64,000 nt of DNA from Erythroxylum novogranatense (Eukaryota > Streptophyta > Magnoliopsida > Malpighiales > Erythroxylaceae), in NCBI GenBank assembly GCA_029891385.1, contig CM057235.1:19027120-19091119 (forward strand), written 5' to 3'. Position numbers and translations under genes: made by a program. Below, piece after piece: positions 1 through 10,318 of this stretch. Positions within the stretch are counted from its first letter, which is position 1. Each line of letters starts with the position of its first letter. Under the pieces are notes generated by a model. It was given only the letters and a program-made list of their open reading frames with translations, had not been told where the DNA came from and searched no databases.

Positions 1-518
1 ATGCCTTAGAGAAAAATTTCCCCAATTTCTTTCAAACCTAGTATTTATAGACTTAAGTCTCCAACTCAGTCCAAATTTCAATGACTCATCATATTTATTT
101 CTTAACAGTATAACTCTAAATTTTTCCATTGCCATCAGGCAATTCTTTCAGTACTATACAGTCAATCGGTCTGTCTCTCAAATATTTTCGGTCCGGGCAT
201 TTCCTCTCGAATTTCCCGAAAATTTCCTATAAGCCACTATCAATTACCCATTACACTTAAACTATTCCAAATCAGTCATTGGAACCCAATTTCTCATGAT
301 TCCTCAATAATTCATGTTCTAGTCAGTTCAGTCAGTCCATGCTCAATTAAATACCGGAAAACCATGAATGCATGTACCTATGAAATAATGCATATGCAAT
401 AAACCTGTTCCTTTATATTTAGAGGCCAGTAACATACTCAGTCAGTGAATGCAATGAAACCTATCGATCATCCCAATTTACCAAAATACCACTTGTTAAT
501 GATAGAACGGATGTTACA
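1..518 (-). repeat. 3' LTR, truncated by window edge
   Basis: Collinear with 4105-4623, with scattered substitutions and about one net indel. It ends in TGTTACA (plus-strand reading), the TG/CA boundary expected of an LTR, and is followed directly by the purine tract of the internal region. Confidence 0.85.
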
Positions 519-530
519 ATTCTCCCTCCT
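519..530 (-). other. Polypurine tract
   Basis: On the minus strand this reads AGGAGGGAGAAT, directly against the 3' LTR. It would prime plus-strand DNA synthesis. Just upstream on the minus strand is the tail AGGACGAAATTTTAT, also found at the pol ends of elements A, B and C, which supports a gypsy origin. Confidence 0.8.
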
Positions 531-2817
531 AATAAAATTTCGTCCTTAAAATTTCATATCTGATTGGTCGAGGACAGGGAATTGATCCGTCCTTTCTATT
601 CTCGATTCACACTCATTTCCTTATATGACCAGTTACGACCATTTTACGAAATCAATACAATCAATTACTCTGTTTCCTTTCTCAGTTTCTACACTGCCTT
701 AACTGTTTCCTCATAATTACTAGCAATACTTCACGTTCGGTACCATTTACACGTTTATCAGATCTTAACAAGGGTTCTTATTCCAGTCCATAAAACACTT
801 GATAAATCAGAATCATCTTTTAGGTTATAAATCACCTTACCAATCTATTCATACCACAGTCGCATAGAGGCCATTTAATAACGAATTTAGTTTCCCCGCT
901 TAAATCGCTACTCGAGTAATTTCTGCCAATGAACTGAAATCAATGCGATTAATAACCATTCACTTTTTTTTTACTCTACACTGTCTCACTATTTCATTAA
1001 AATTACTCATAATTCGTCACTTTCAATATCAATAACACATATATCGGATCCCAACAATATTTCCTAATCCTGTCTATGTAACAATTTGGATCCGAAACCT
1101 CTTTTACTGAATTACCAATCCATAGCTCAATTCACATCACAGTCACATAGAGGTTACTTATAACAAATTCAGTTTCTCGCTTTTTCGCTCTTATCCTCAT
1201 CTAAGTGCATCTATACCGTAGTGATACACTTGGAAACATTTCATTTATCGATTAACAGATTATCTCTATTTATGCATTTTGGTCGAGGCGATACACTTCG
1301 AAACATTTCATTTATTGATTATCAACTTACATCTCTTTAATGGTAAAACACTAATCTCATAAGATTCTCATTACTTCAATAATAATCAATTCGACTCATT
1401 GACATTAACTTGGATCACTCACCCCTATTACCGATTCATTTTATTCGTCAACACTATCTCCTTACTGGTCAATAAGCCTATTACACAATCGGGTTCCTTG
1501 CACTAACCATAGGACATCTCTTTTCAGTAGCAGATTTTATTTCTTACACTTGAATCTCGGCTCAGATTATGACTCCCGAGTTAACCTGTAATTCATTTCA
1601 CATTAATCTCTATATTGCCCTTTCATTAATCACTTTCAAACCGACTCATCTGATCATCGTATCCAATTCCAGAAAGTTCTTACTATTTTCATCAATACCA
1701 TTTATAAAATTCATTTCTCATTAACTATCGTCATTATTTCTTGTCAATCATTTTCAATACCATAGGAAATCAATTCCAGCATATACTCAGTATCCCCTGT
1801 AGATCAATCTATGCCATAATCCACATACCAAGAACGTCCTTTTTAATACTGTTCATTACGGTACATACCGTTGAAAATCATTGCGTCAATATACCAATTT
1901 GTCACTCACGCTATACTTTGTTTTCATTAAAATTTTACCACACTTTCCCTTTTTACAGTCGTTCCCAATCGTGAGGGTCATAACCACTCTCCATTCATTC
2001 TGATCACTATAATCACTTTCGTCTCTTATTATACTCATATTGAACTTTAAACGATAAGGACTACAACTAGCACTTAGCCACTAACTCATCAATCTCTTCC
2101 CATAATCTCTACACATATGAAACAATTGAGTTTAAAATTTTCACTCGTCATAGGGCTCCCATAATCAGGTGTGCGTTTACTTAGGCAATTCAACTAAACC
2201 TTGACCACTCTGTCATCTATCATTATCAATATCTTATATTTCAATCCTTTCATTAATGCACCATACCCATGCATTTTCACTCTCAATTTAATGTCATAGA
2301 CGTACAATCATTCTGGATTCCTTGCTAACATAATCTGACTCAAGTCATAACTCTTATACACTACCTCTTGTTTCAGTAATCAATTCCAATTTTAACTCTT
2401 CTAGATCACATAACATTTTATTATACCCGCTCTATTTATACACTTTCAATCTTGCCATTCCCATTATCTCTCTATTTACCTCTGTCAATCCATAACTATA
2501 ACTTCATACCCTACATTCAAGGATATGCCCCGATATAACACGGGTGTCGCAGTCCGTAATATATCCACCAATACCGATACACTTAATTGTCTTTTATCAG
2601 ATCAAACTATACACTTTCTGTTATTCCATGTTATCCACAGTTTCCATCTATCACATTCTAACATATCATCCTTTCCTTGCCACTTCTAACCACTTAAACA
2701 ATTGGGACATACTCATGTGACTCTACTAGGGATCAGTTACTACCGTCTGCTATGACGACTTTAATGCATGTAACTTAGTACAAATTTCAGAACGCCCATG
2801 TACAATCGTACTTCTGG
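531..2817 (-). pseudogene. Eroded internal region of gypsy element, no readable frame
   Basis: About 2.3 kb of AT-rich sequence between purine tract and primer site. The open frames are short and of low-complexity composition (for example 1741-1974 on the plus strand), and none resembles gag, protease, reverse transcriptase or integrase. Intact gypsy internal regions are usually 4-6 kb, so large deletions plus mutation are likely. I can support only its position between the two LTR signals. Confidence 0.6.
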
Positions 2818-2829
2818 GCTCTGATACCA
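2818..2829 (-). other. Primer binding site (initiator Met tRNA)
   Basis: On the minus strand this is TGGTATCAGAGC, complementary to the 3' end of plant initiator-Met tRNA. It lies four bases inside the 5' LTR, which fixes the element on the minus strand. Confidence 0.85.
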
Positions 2830-2833
2830 CAAA

Positions 2834-4623
2834 TGTAACACCCTACTCCTGCCAGACCCGAACCCGACATCTACAGTGATATCCGAGCTCGTGACCCGCG
2901 AGGGTGGTATGCTAGAGTAGACCAATACTCGGTAAAATATTTTTTTCTTTTGAAAACATTTGAGTGCGCAGAAAACAATAAACCATTTGGGCCCGTGATG
3001 CGGAAACATTTTCAATCAAACACTATTTCAATAATCAATTTATGAAACCCTATTAGTCAGTTGGGGTCCTCTATAGTAACAATACAATTCTGCGGAAACA
3101 CAATTTATACATCAATCAGAAAGACTCATTTACACAAGACTCAGAAAGACACTAACGCAGACGCTTGACCGATCCCGACCCTAGACTCGACTCGGTCACG
3201 AGAGACATACTCCCGTTCGTCTAACGGGGTACTCTTCAATCTATGAAAAAATATTTGCAATGTTGGGTGAGTTTGCGAACTCAGCAAGAAACCATCATCG
3301 ATGGTTCACTCAAATCATGCATTACGCATATGGCGTGCATACCGACAATCTGATAATATTCAATTATCGGTACATTATAACAATTTACTGACATTAAATA
3401 ACAATTAGCGATAACATGTAACAATTTACGATAAATCATGCCATCACGTAATCGAATTGTCGCAAACAATCATTCATGTAGATGCAATGCGTATGTGACT
3501 CTTTCCAGTTATTCAGTGTTGTGCCCAAGTGCTCAATCAGTGTTCAGTGGGGACGCGTCAGGGATTTCTCCCCTCGGGCTAGGCGGTCGATGCGATGTTC
3601 GTGGATAAATCCCTCGGCTCAAGGCGGTCGATAATATTCACAACTTGGGTCACATTCTATTATCTGATTATGCATTTATGCATGTAATGCAGTGTTCAGT
3701 GATTCAGTGTCAAGTAGCAGTCCCATTCGATACAGTAAAGCATGCACTTTGATCATATTTCTCAGTGTCACGAACGATCCAATCCAATACAGTAAAAGCA
3801 TGCCATTCGATTCTATACATTTCAGTAATCATGTAATCCACATTGGCAGTAATTCACATTGAGCATTTAGACAATCAGGAATTTGAGGGACCAACTAGGT
3901 TACTCACCTGTAACTTCCGAGCTACTGCCTGGAAGTCCCAGCAATGTCCGTGGAACGATGATCCAACGGCACCTCAATCAAGCTCAAATCCACAGATCCA
4001 CCGAAAACCCTAAAATCTTTCAAAACCAACGATGATCCATTCTAAGGCTCCTCAATCCAATGGGAGGAATTGATGAACGCCGTAGGGGAGAAGAAGAAAC
4101 TCCAATGCCTTAGAGAAAAATTTCCCCAATTTCTTTCAAACCTAGTATTTATAGACCTAAGTCTCCAACTCAGTCCAAATTTCAATGACTCATCATATTT
4201 ATTTCTTAACAATATAACTCTAAATTTTTCCATTGCCATCGGGCAATTCTTTCAAGATCTATCTGATCGATCGATTACATCTCTCAAATATTTCCGGTTC
4301 GGGCATTTCCTCTCGAATTCCCCGAAAATTTCCTATAAGCTACTATAAATTACCCATTACACTTAAACTATTCCAAATCAGTCATTTGAACCCAATTTCT
4401 CATGATTCCTCAATAATTCACGTTCCAGTCAGTTCAGTCAGTCCATGCTCAATTAAATACCGAAAAACCATGAATGCATGTACCTATGAAATAATGCATA
4501 TACAATAAACCTGTTCCTCTATATTTAGAGGCCAGTAACATACTCAGTCAATGAATGCAATGAAACCTATCAGTCTGTCCCAATTTACCAAAATACCCTT
4601 GTTAATAGTAACGGGATGTTACA
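2834..4623 (-). repeat. 5' LTR (1790 bp) of the decayed gypsy element
   Basis: Bounded by TGTAACA on the left and TGTTACA on the right (plus-strand reading), so it has TG/CA ends. It shares blocks with the solo LTR at 5082-7187 and with the LTRs of element C. These are the CCATCGATGATGG/CTCACCCAA block (about 3255-3310 here) and the GGTGAGTAACCTAG block (about 3893-3908 here). All three therefore belong to related families. It also carries a TATA-like site at 4146-4153. Confidence 0.85.
4146..4153 (-). promoter_or_regulatory. Putative LTR TATA box
   Basis: Reads TATAAATA on the minus strand inside the 5' LTR, followed by a leader-like stretch. The position suits a U3 promoter about 470 bases into the LTR. 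No transcript evidence is available. Confidence 0.4.
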
Positions 4624-4751
4624 ATAGTGTTAAAGAAAAAAAATTTATACTGAGTTTTGACTGAGTGATGTAGCACGCCACCCTTGCGGGGCACGAACTC
4701 GGATATCACCTTCGATGTCGAGTTCGGGTCCTGCGGGAGTAGGGTGTTACA
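4624..4751 (+). repeat. Terminal fragment of a related LTR, opposite orientation
   Basis: The plus strand here matches the reverse complement of the opening 130 or so bases at 2834 onward, including the ACTCGGATATCAC core, and ends in GGGTGTTACA. It is the 3' end of an LTR of the same or a sister family, reading plus. The decayed minus element abuts it at 4623/4624, so that element probably inserted into this LTR and the remainder lies left of the window. Confidence 0.7.
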
Positions 4752-5081
4752 CAAAATGATAAGAATTGGAATAGTGATTGGTAATGGTCGTTCTATAAAT
4801 GAAAAAGAGTCAGTTCTATTGTTGAGCAGTGGACTTCATGCGTCCCAAATCAAACACAAAAAGATGAGATTAAATGGGAGCTCCATAAGTCCTACAAATT
4901 TGCAGCTCAATCATACAAAGAATTATTGCTTAGATCTATAATCATGTTTCCATTTTATAGATTGATATGGGGATCAAGTATTACTCTAGCTCACTCTTTC
5001 ATGTTACGGTTAGCTACTCTACACAAATTGGGAACCAGGGATAGTATTAAGTTCCAAATTTTGAATACAAATTACCCTTTA
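4752..5081 (+). pseudogene. LINE remnant: RT zinc-binding domain, 5' part
   Basis: Degenerate coding sequence ending just before the solo LTR. The frame running into the break encodes the run preceding the zf-RVT motif, including MLRLATLHKLGTRD at about 5003-5044, typical of the C-terminus of plant LINE polyproteins. The motif itself begins in the first bases after the solo LTR (7188 onward). The 5-base duplication CTTTA bridges the two halves without disturbing the frame. Stops upstream show it was already a relic. A domesticated zf-RVT gene is possible but unlikely. Confidence 0.6.
5077..5081 (+). repeat. TSD CTTTA, left copy (solo LTR)
   Basis: Five bases immediately before the TG of the solo LTR, identical to 7188-7192. 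Confidence 0.9.
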
Positions 5082-5641
5082 TGTAACATCCCGTTATCGA
5101 TGTGATGGGCATATCGGTAATTCGGATGGGTTAGGATCGTGTGCATGCATAATTTGAATTTCATAAGCATTTAGCCTCTATAATTATTGATAAATGATTG
5201 TTATTGCACAAGCATATGTATGTACATACATGTATGACAATTTCCCGATTAAATTGTGTAAATTGGAAAATTAGGTGAAAATTGTGCGGATTAGGGTTGG
5301 ATTATAGAATTGGAATGGAAATTGAATTTAGGGGTTTGAAAATTGGAATTGGAGTATAGGATTTTGTATTTCCTAATTTTGAGGATTTATAGGAATTTTT
5401 CTGGAATTTTTAGAGTTATGGGTCCAGATCGGAAAATGACCTAATGGCTGATTAATTGGATTTCGTTTCCGAAATTGATTGGCAATTGGCACGAGATACT
5501 TAGAGTTATGATTTTAGGATTTATTATTTATAGCCATTGCAAATTTGGGAGAGATTAGAGTAAGAATTGGATTTTTAGACCATAAGAATTGGGAGTGTGG
5601 CAAATAAATTGCCAAACATGCCCTTAGCTTTAAATCCCAAG

Positions 5642-5649
5642 TATTTAAA
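5642..5649 (+). promoter_or_regulatory. Putative TATA box of solo LTR
   Basis: TATTTAAA followed within about 40 bases by pyrimidine-rich leader-like sequence (CTTCTCTTCTCC), an arrangement usual for plant LTR promoters. Inferred from sequence only. Confidence 0.35.
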
Positions 5650-6442
5650 CCCTAACCTTTGAATATTGCTTCTCACGATCATCTTGGCCTTTGGAAGATT
5701 TTACCCTTGTTCTTCTCTTCTCCTTTGTGATCCATCATCATCCTTGCTTTCTGTTTCTATTTTCTCCCCATTAATTGCCCCATTCATCATCACCAACCTA
5801 ACTTAAGTCTTGTGTTGGAGAAGAAAATATTTGGAGTTTTCTTGGGTGATTACCGTGGGTGTTGATTGGGTTGAGGGTTGGAGATTTGGATTGATCTTTG
5901 AAGGTTTGAAAGCTTGAATCAAGTAAGTTATTATTCCTTTATGTCTTAAGTTGTTGGATTTAATCATTGAATTAAGTTATTAACTATTTAAGAATTTATA
6001 AGTTTCAGATGATAGGGTTATGAGAAATTTGTTGATTTTGATTTAGGTATTTGAAGAATAATTGGTTTTGATGGATTTGGGGTTAGAAATGAGTTATGTT
6101 TAGTATATGGAGTAGCTCGGAAGTAGCTCGGAAGTTAGAGGTGAGTAACCTAGTTGGTTTCTCAACCTGTATGTGTTACATTTTATGCACCTATGCCATG
6201 TGGAGTTAAGGAAGGATTATGTGTGTTTGTTTTGATTGATTTCGGACCACAGATGTTCGAAATATTTGGAATATGTTATAGAAGTGTTAAATGTGCATAA
6301 TTGAAATCGAATTGGTTAAATACGAAATTGGATATAGTGTGTTAGGTTGTGACACAGTTATTGCAAACCGAGACATGTGCATTCATGCATAAAAGTATGA
6401 TCAGATAATGGCAGTTGTGACCGGAGCAGCCACTGTATTTCA

Positions 6443-6546
6443 GAGCTTTAAGCTCAACGCACAGGGCCTCGTGCCCAACGTATTTTAGAGCCACAGGCTC
6501 AACATATCAGGGCTTCAAGCCCAATGTTTTTCAGAGCCACTGGCTC
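6443..6546 (+). repeat. Phased array of five 13-nt mini-hairpins
   Basis: Five 13-base inverted repeats start at 6443, 6464, 6488, 6510 and 6534: GAGCTTTAAGCTC, GGGCCTCGTGCCC, GAGCCACAGGCTC, GGGCTTCAAGCCC and GAGCCACTGGCTC. Spacing is 21-24 bases. Stems of the GAGC and GGGC type alternate, and each unit is followed by AACG, AACA or AATG. Element C has three such units in each LTR at the same relative place. Confidence 0.8.
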
Positions 6547-6583
6547 AACGTAAATGAGCTCAGGCGCACGGTCACAACAATGT

Positions 6584-6589
6584 AATAAA
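6584..6589 (+). terminator. Poly(A) signal AATAAA in solo LTR
   Basis: AATAAA about 38 bases after the mini-hairpin array. The same hexamer follows the array in element C's LTRs (32127-32132, 40687-40692). This is consistent with the end of the R region. Confidence 0.45.
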
Positions 6590-7187
6590 TGGAAAAGTGT
6601 CATACGTGCATTTTTGTATATGACTGATAAAATGTGAATTGTATGAAAGGCGAAACGCCTTACAAATGTGAAATTGAATGCATATGATTTTCTGATTGTG
6701 TTAATATATGATATTATATGAATTGTTTGAATATGCATGAGTTGGGTGGACCATCGATGATGGTTTCTCGCTGAGTTCGCAAACTCACCCAACATTGCAA
6801 TTATTTTTCAGGGTAGCAGTAGTTGACTCCTAGCTCCAGAGTTAGATTTTTCTTGCCTTGTGGATCATTGGTAAGAGAAGCTATGGCTCACAGGTTGGTC
6901 AGCGGGGATCGATTTTGGGATGACCTAGTTTAGGCTCTTGTATCAGTTCCTTTTTGGCTTAGTGTGTATAGACAGTGTGAACTGATGATCTTGTACTTTC
7001 TGTTTGAGGTTATGAAAGGAAAATCTTTATGGTTTCAAAATTTAATGATTTCGATATTACAGTTTGCTATATTGATGCCATGTGGATTATAGAAATGATC
7101 GAATCGTAGTGCACCCTCATCGTAGGTTATGTATCGGAATGACCTACGGGTGTCCCGGTGCGTACCCTACGATAAGGGGGCGCTACA

Positions 7188-7192
7188 CTTTA
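7188..7192 (+). repeat. TSD CTTTA, right copy (solo LTR)
   Basis: Identical to 5077-5081 and immediately follows the CA end of the solo LTR. Confidence 0.9.
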
Positions 7193-7695
7193 TGCTTTAA
7201 GGAAGTTGAAACCTTAGATCATATATTCTTCAAATGTCCTCAAACCAAACAACTATGAAGTACTTTTCTTAATATCTTTGGATTGCAAGATAGGGATCTT
7301 AGCTGGATGAATGCATTGGCTTTAGTTAACAAACTGAGATGGGCTAATAGAGAAGATCAGAGCTTCTTCAAAACTAGTTTTGCTATCTTGGTGCGCTATA
7401 TTTGGAGAATGAGAAATATCAAATTCTTTGGTAAGGCTGAAGAGTTCAAAGAATATAGTTGGACCATTTATGACTTAATCTAAAGATGACCATCATGATC
7501 AATACCAATCATCTACTCATGTTCAATGCTATTAAAATGCAATTAAACATCTAGGAAAATATGTTGTTGGATGAATCCATCTATGTACCTTCTTCATTAG
7601 TTTGAGCTCCATTCTTAAGAGATGTAACTTTATACAGTTTTAATTTCCACCTTTTGAATTAATTCATTACTTGCTTTTTAAAAAGAAAAAGAAAT
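7193..7695 (+). pseudogene. LINE remnant: RT zinc-binding domain, 3' part and A-rich tail
   Basis: Encodes FKEVETLDHIFFKCPQ at about 7196-7243, matching the ET-x-x-HIFF-x-C signature of the zf-RVT domain. A stop follows, then an open stretch (7283-7483) with WRMRNIKFFG, typical of LINE C-termini. A 3' untranslated stretch ends in an A-rich tract at about 7678-7695. Together with 4752-5081 this is the 3' end of a LINE, broken by the solo LTR and by point mutations. Confidence 0.6.
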
Positions 7696-9290
7696 ATTTA
7701 TACATAATGAGCCTTTAAGATTATAAAATTGACTAAATGAAATTACAATTAATATTAAAAATATAGAATGACCTTGATGTGCCTTAATCTTCTTTTGTTC
7801 TTAACTTGATCTTCACTTTAAAGGTTGTGAACTTCAACTTTCCTTTATCATCTTCTTAAGTTATGGTCACATCTTGTTCTTACATTACTTCTTATCAATA
7901 TAATAAATATCACAAATTTTATTACGTTAAAATTTTAACATTTTAATAGTTAATTATATCGCAAACTCAAACTCCATCAAAGTACTAACGATTAATTGTA
8001 TTTGGCAAAAAAATTTCATTGAAGAATCCTTTCATTACCTTTATAAACAATCAAACTAAGAAAAGTACAAAGAAATTGAAAAACCCCAATGTAGGCATTA
8101 TGCCTAAACTAAAAAGTTTGATTGGAGCAAAAATAATATCAAGTTTTGATTGGATTAGAAGTTGTAATTGTAAAAATGCATACTTAATTGAAATATCCAT
8201 CCATTAATTTCATAAAAGAGTATAATGTTGAGAGTCCTGAAAGTTTAAAAGTAATGATAGGACAAAATACTCAAATTTGAAATCCTAAAATGACAAGTTT
8301 GCTACAATCAAATTGTTTGTATGATTAATGTAATTTTATAAAAATAGTTTCAAGAACATAAAAATTGTAAAAGTAAAATTTTTTAGAGGAATTAATGTTA
8401 ATCCGAAAAGGAGTTAAGAATGCAAATGAAGTTTAAACCGTAAAGTAAGTCTAAAAAAGGGGAATCTTATGAAGAATAGATGAAAAGGTGAGAAGAAAAA
8501 CTTTAAAATGTGGAGACTAGTTCACCTTAGGCTACTGGTTGATTAGTGTAAGAGTGGTCGACCACCACTCACGATCCATTCTTGTTACAAACTTTCTAAA
8601 ACTCAATTCTTCTTTCCTATAAGTAACATTGGTCAACTAATGCTATATATTCATTGACCAATAGGAGATTGTAATAAAACCTTAATATAAAATTTCTCTC
8701 ATCACTAAGGTATTCATCTATAGCCTTTGGTTTAAAGAAATATTTCTAAATAGACATTAAATAATTGTCTTATGTTGAACATCACTTATGATTTATTTTG
8801 GAGGATGATTCTTCTTGAATTTCTATCCATCGAAAGCTTCTCATCCTTCTTATTTTCCTTGATGAGCATTCTTGTTTTCTTCTAATACATTTTTTGAATC
8901 CTTAAATATACCTAAATCACCTTCTTCAAGACTTGTCTTAGATACAAGAGTTCATTAAAATAAAATCCATAAAATCTTTAGACTACCATCATTATTACAT
9001 ACCATTTGTTATTCTTTTTCTTAGAAAATTACAAAATAAGGCATAGGGTCCTTGGTTATTACTCTCCTTCATCTTTTCAACCAAAATTTTCAAGGTTTAG
9101 TCTTTTTTTTAGGAAGCAAAATCTCTCAATATGTCCATATTTACTATAAATTGACATTCTATTATTTATAAATGATGAAAGTTAGCCTTATAATATTGAT
9201 ACTTAAATGTGTTTTTTAGACTTTTATATGTGTATATATAATGGGGTAACTTCCTTTAGATATTAAGGTGTTGAATGTTCTCCTAGAGTA
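7696..9290. other. AT-rich degenerate DNA, nothing recognised
   Basis: About 1.6 kb without a convincing gene. A short open frame at 8019-8207 is lysine and asparagine rich and looks like chance. The motif GGTCGACCACCACTC near 8556-8570 recalls the GGTTGACCACTAGG segment in the LTR-like region near 16600, so part of this may be the far side of the old copia relic. I could not align the two with confidence. Confidence 0.4.
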
Positions 9291-9539
9291 CTAAAACAAA
9301 TTACCATTTATGATGCCTGCTATAAGTGGAGGCTTGATATATGCTTCTTTAAGACCTAAAAAGGTATGAGCAAGTTTGTATGTTTTCGTAGAAGCTATGC
9401 CCATTCTTTCCTTTAAAGTAATAAACCCTCTTGATAGGTATAAATTTATATATGAAATAGTGGGGCTTGATTTTAGGATGGTGCCTAATGTAAATTTTAT
9501 GTGCATTTGTTTGTTTAGATATTGGTCTATCATATTCAT
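9291..9539 (-). pseudogene. Unrecognised open frame, probably part of old copia relic
   Basis: An 82-codon minus-strand frame with ordinary protein-like composition, including SRGFITLKERMGIAST and FLGLKEAYIKPPLIAG. I do not recognise the family. It lies in the sequence into which the copia element at 9571 inserted, on the same strand as the gag relic at 14450-15894. It may therefore be an internal part of that older element. It may also be chance. Confidence 0.3.
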
Positions 9540-9565
9540 TTGCTATTTTAGGTCAAGGGTCATCA

Positions 9566-9570
9566 CTATC
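9566..9570 (+). repeat. TSD CTATC, left copy
   Basis: Five bases directly before the left LTR at 9571, identical to 14445-14449. Confidence 0.9.
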
Positions 9571-9822
9571 TGTAAGCGATCTAGAAGGGGGGATTGAATA
9601 GATCTTTAAGCTTTTTGTAATTTTCTACAATAAAATCAGAAGTTAATTCACACGAAAACAATTTAAACAAATTTAAATGAACAGATTAGGGAAGAAGATC
9701 AAACACTGTTTTTATAGAGGTTCGGTGCTAAGACCTACATCCTCTACCTAAGCTCCCACTTAGGATTTTGCAAACCACTTTATTACGCACTTTGTAGTTC
9801 AGTGTGAACTCTTATAATACCG

Positions 9823-10016
9823 CTTGATTTCCGGCTCAAGCTACCTTTACACTTGATTTGTCTTTCGGCACAAATCCTACCAACACCACTTGATTTCCGG
9901 CTCAAGCTACCTTTACAAATGATTTGTCTTCCGGCACAAATCCTACCAATACCACTTGATTTTTGGCTCAAGCTACCTTTACAAATGATTTGTCTTCCGG
10001 CACAAATCCTACCTCA
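9823..10016 (-). repeat. Three 66-bp tandem units with paired hairpins
   Basis: Units start at 9823, 9889 and 9955. Each holds two inverted repeats: CTTGATTTCCGGCTCAAG (5-bp stem) and GATTTGTCTTCCGGCACAAATC (7-bp stem, arms GATTTGT and ACAAATC). Both loops carry TTCCGGC, with sequence drift in the third unit. The open frame over 9783-9971 is a by-product of this repeat, not a gene. The same array is at 13508-13698. Confidence 0.8.
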
Positions 10017-10318
10017 CAAGTGACCTTTTCACTAGTCACTCAAATTGTAAGAAAAATAAGATAAAGATTGAAGAACAAAGCTCAATACAATGATGTAACA
10101 AGATATGAGAAATAGTGAGCAAACTATGAAGAAATAGTGGAGTATTTTTCTTGTAGAACTTCTCTCATCTTTTTCTCTGATCATCCACTCTTATATTTGA
10201 AGAAAAATAGTTGTTGGGAACCCATATAGCCGTTGTCTAATTGTTATAACCGTTCCTTAACATCCTCCTTTCCATTTGTGGCTAATTGGACCGTTGGAAT
10301 TAATTTGTTGTACCCATA

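Larger units (their letters stand above)
1..4623 (-). mobile_element. Decayed Ty3/gypsy element, left end outside window
   Basis: The first 518 bases match 4105-4623 closely, so they are the two LTRs of one element. Orientation is minus: an initiator-Met tRNA primer site lies left of the right-hand LTR and a purine tract (on the minus strand) lies right of the left-hand LTR. The internal region is about 2.3 kb and holds no recognisable gag or pol frame, so this is a non-autonomous or badly eroded copy. The right end abuts a fragment of a related LTR in the other orientation. The left TSD lies outside the window and cannot be checked. Confidence 0.8.
6141..6811 (+). other. Candidate LTR intron in solo LTR
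   Basis: Begins at a near-consensus donor (AG/GTGAGTAAC) and ends at a pyrimidine-rich acceptor (TTATTTTTCAG). The same pair occurs at matching places in element C's LTRs (31712-32340 and 40274-40901) and on the minus strand in the first gypsy element (3907-3241). Sizes are 671, 629, 628 and 667 bases. The interval holds the hairpin array and an AATAAA signal. Splicing is an inference from this conservation. Confidence 0.4.
5082..7187 (+). mobile_element. Solo LTR (2106 bp) of a gypsy family
   Basis: Starts TGTAACATCCCG and ends GGGCGCTACA, with perfect 5-base duplications CTTTA outside. No internal region or partner LTR is present, so this is the product of LTR-LTR recombination. It is homologous to element C's LTRs: same start, same terminal GACCTACGGG/GTCCCGGT segment, same central mini-hairpins. 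It interrupts a LINE remnant. Internal landmarks are TATTTAAA near 5642, five 13-nt hairpins at 6443-6546, AATAAA at 6584 and a candidate intron at 6141-6811. Confidence 0.92.

Noticed and set aside
1741..1974. Plus-strand open frame in the decayed gypsy interior
   Set aside because: Antisense to the element, no motif, composition of AT-rich chance sequence.
2818..2829. tRNA gene fragments at the TGGTATCAGAGC sites
   Set aside because: Only 12 bases match and each abuts an LTR, so these are primer binding sites, not tRNA genes.
4070..4508. Overlapping plus-strand frames over the LTR at 2834-4623
   Set aside because: They lie antisense inside an LTR, and the repeated stretch at 1-518 shows the same DNA as a repeat, not a conserved protein.
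9783..9971. Open frame with repeated KSSGVGRICAGRQIKCKGSL-like protein
   Set aside because: Produced by the 66-bp LTR tandem units; no start context or domain. Same for 13468-13656.
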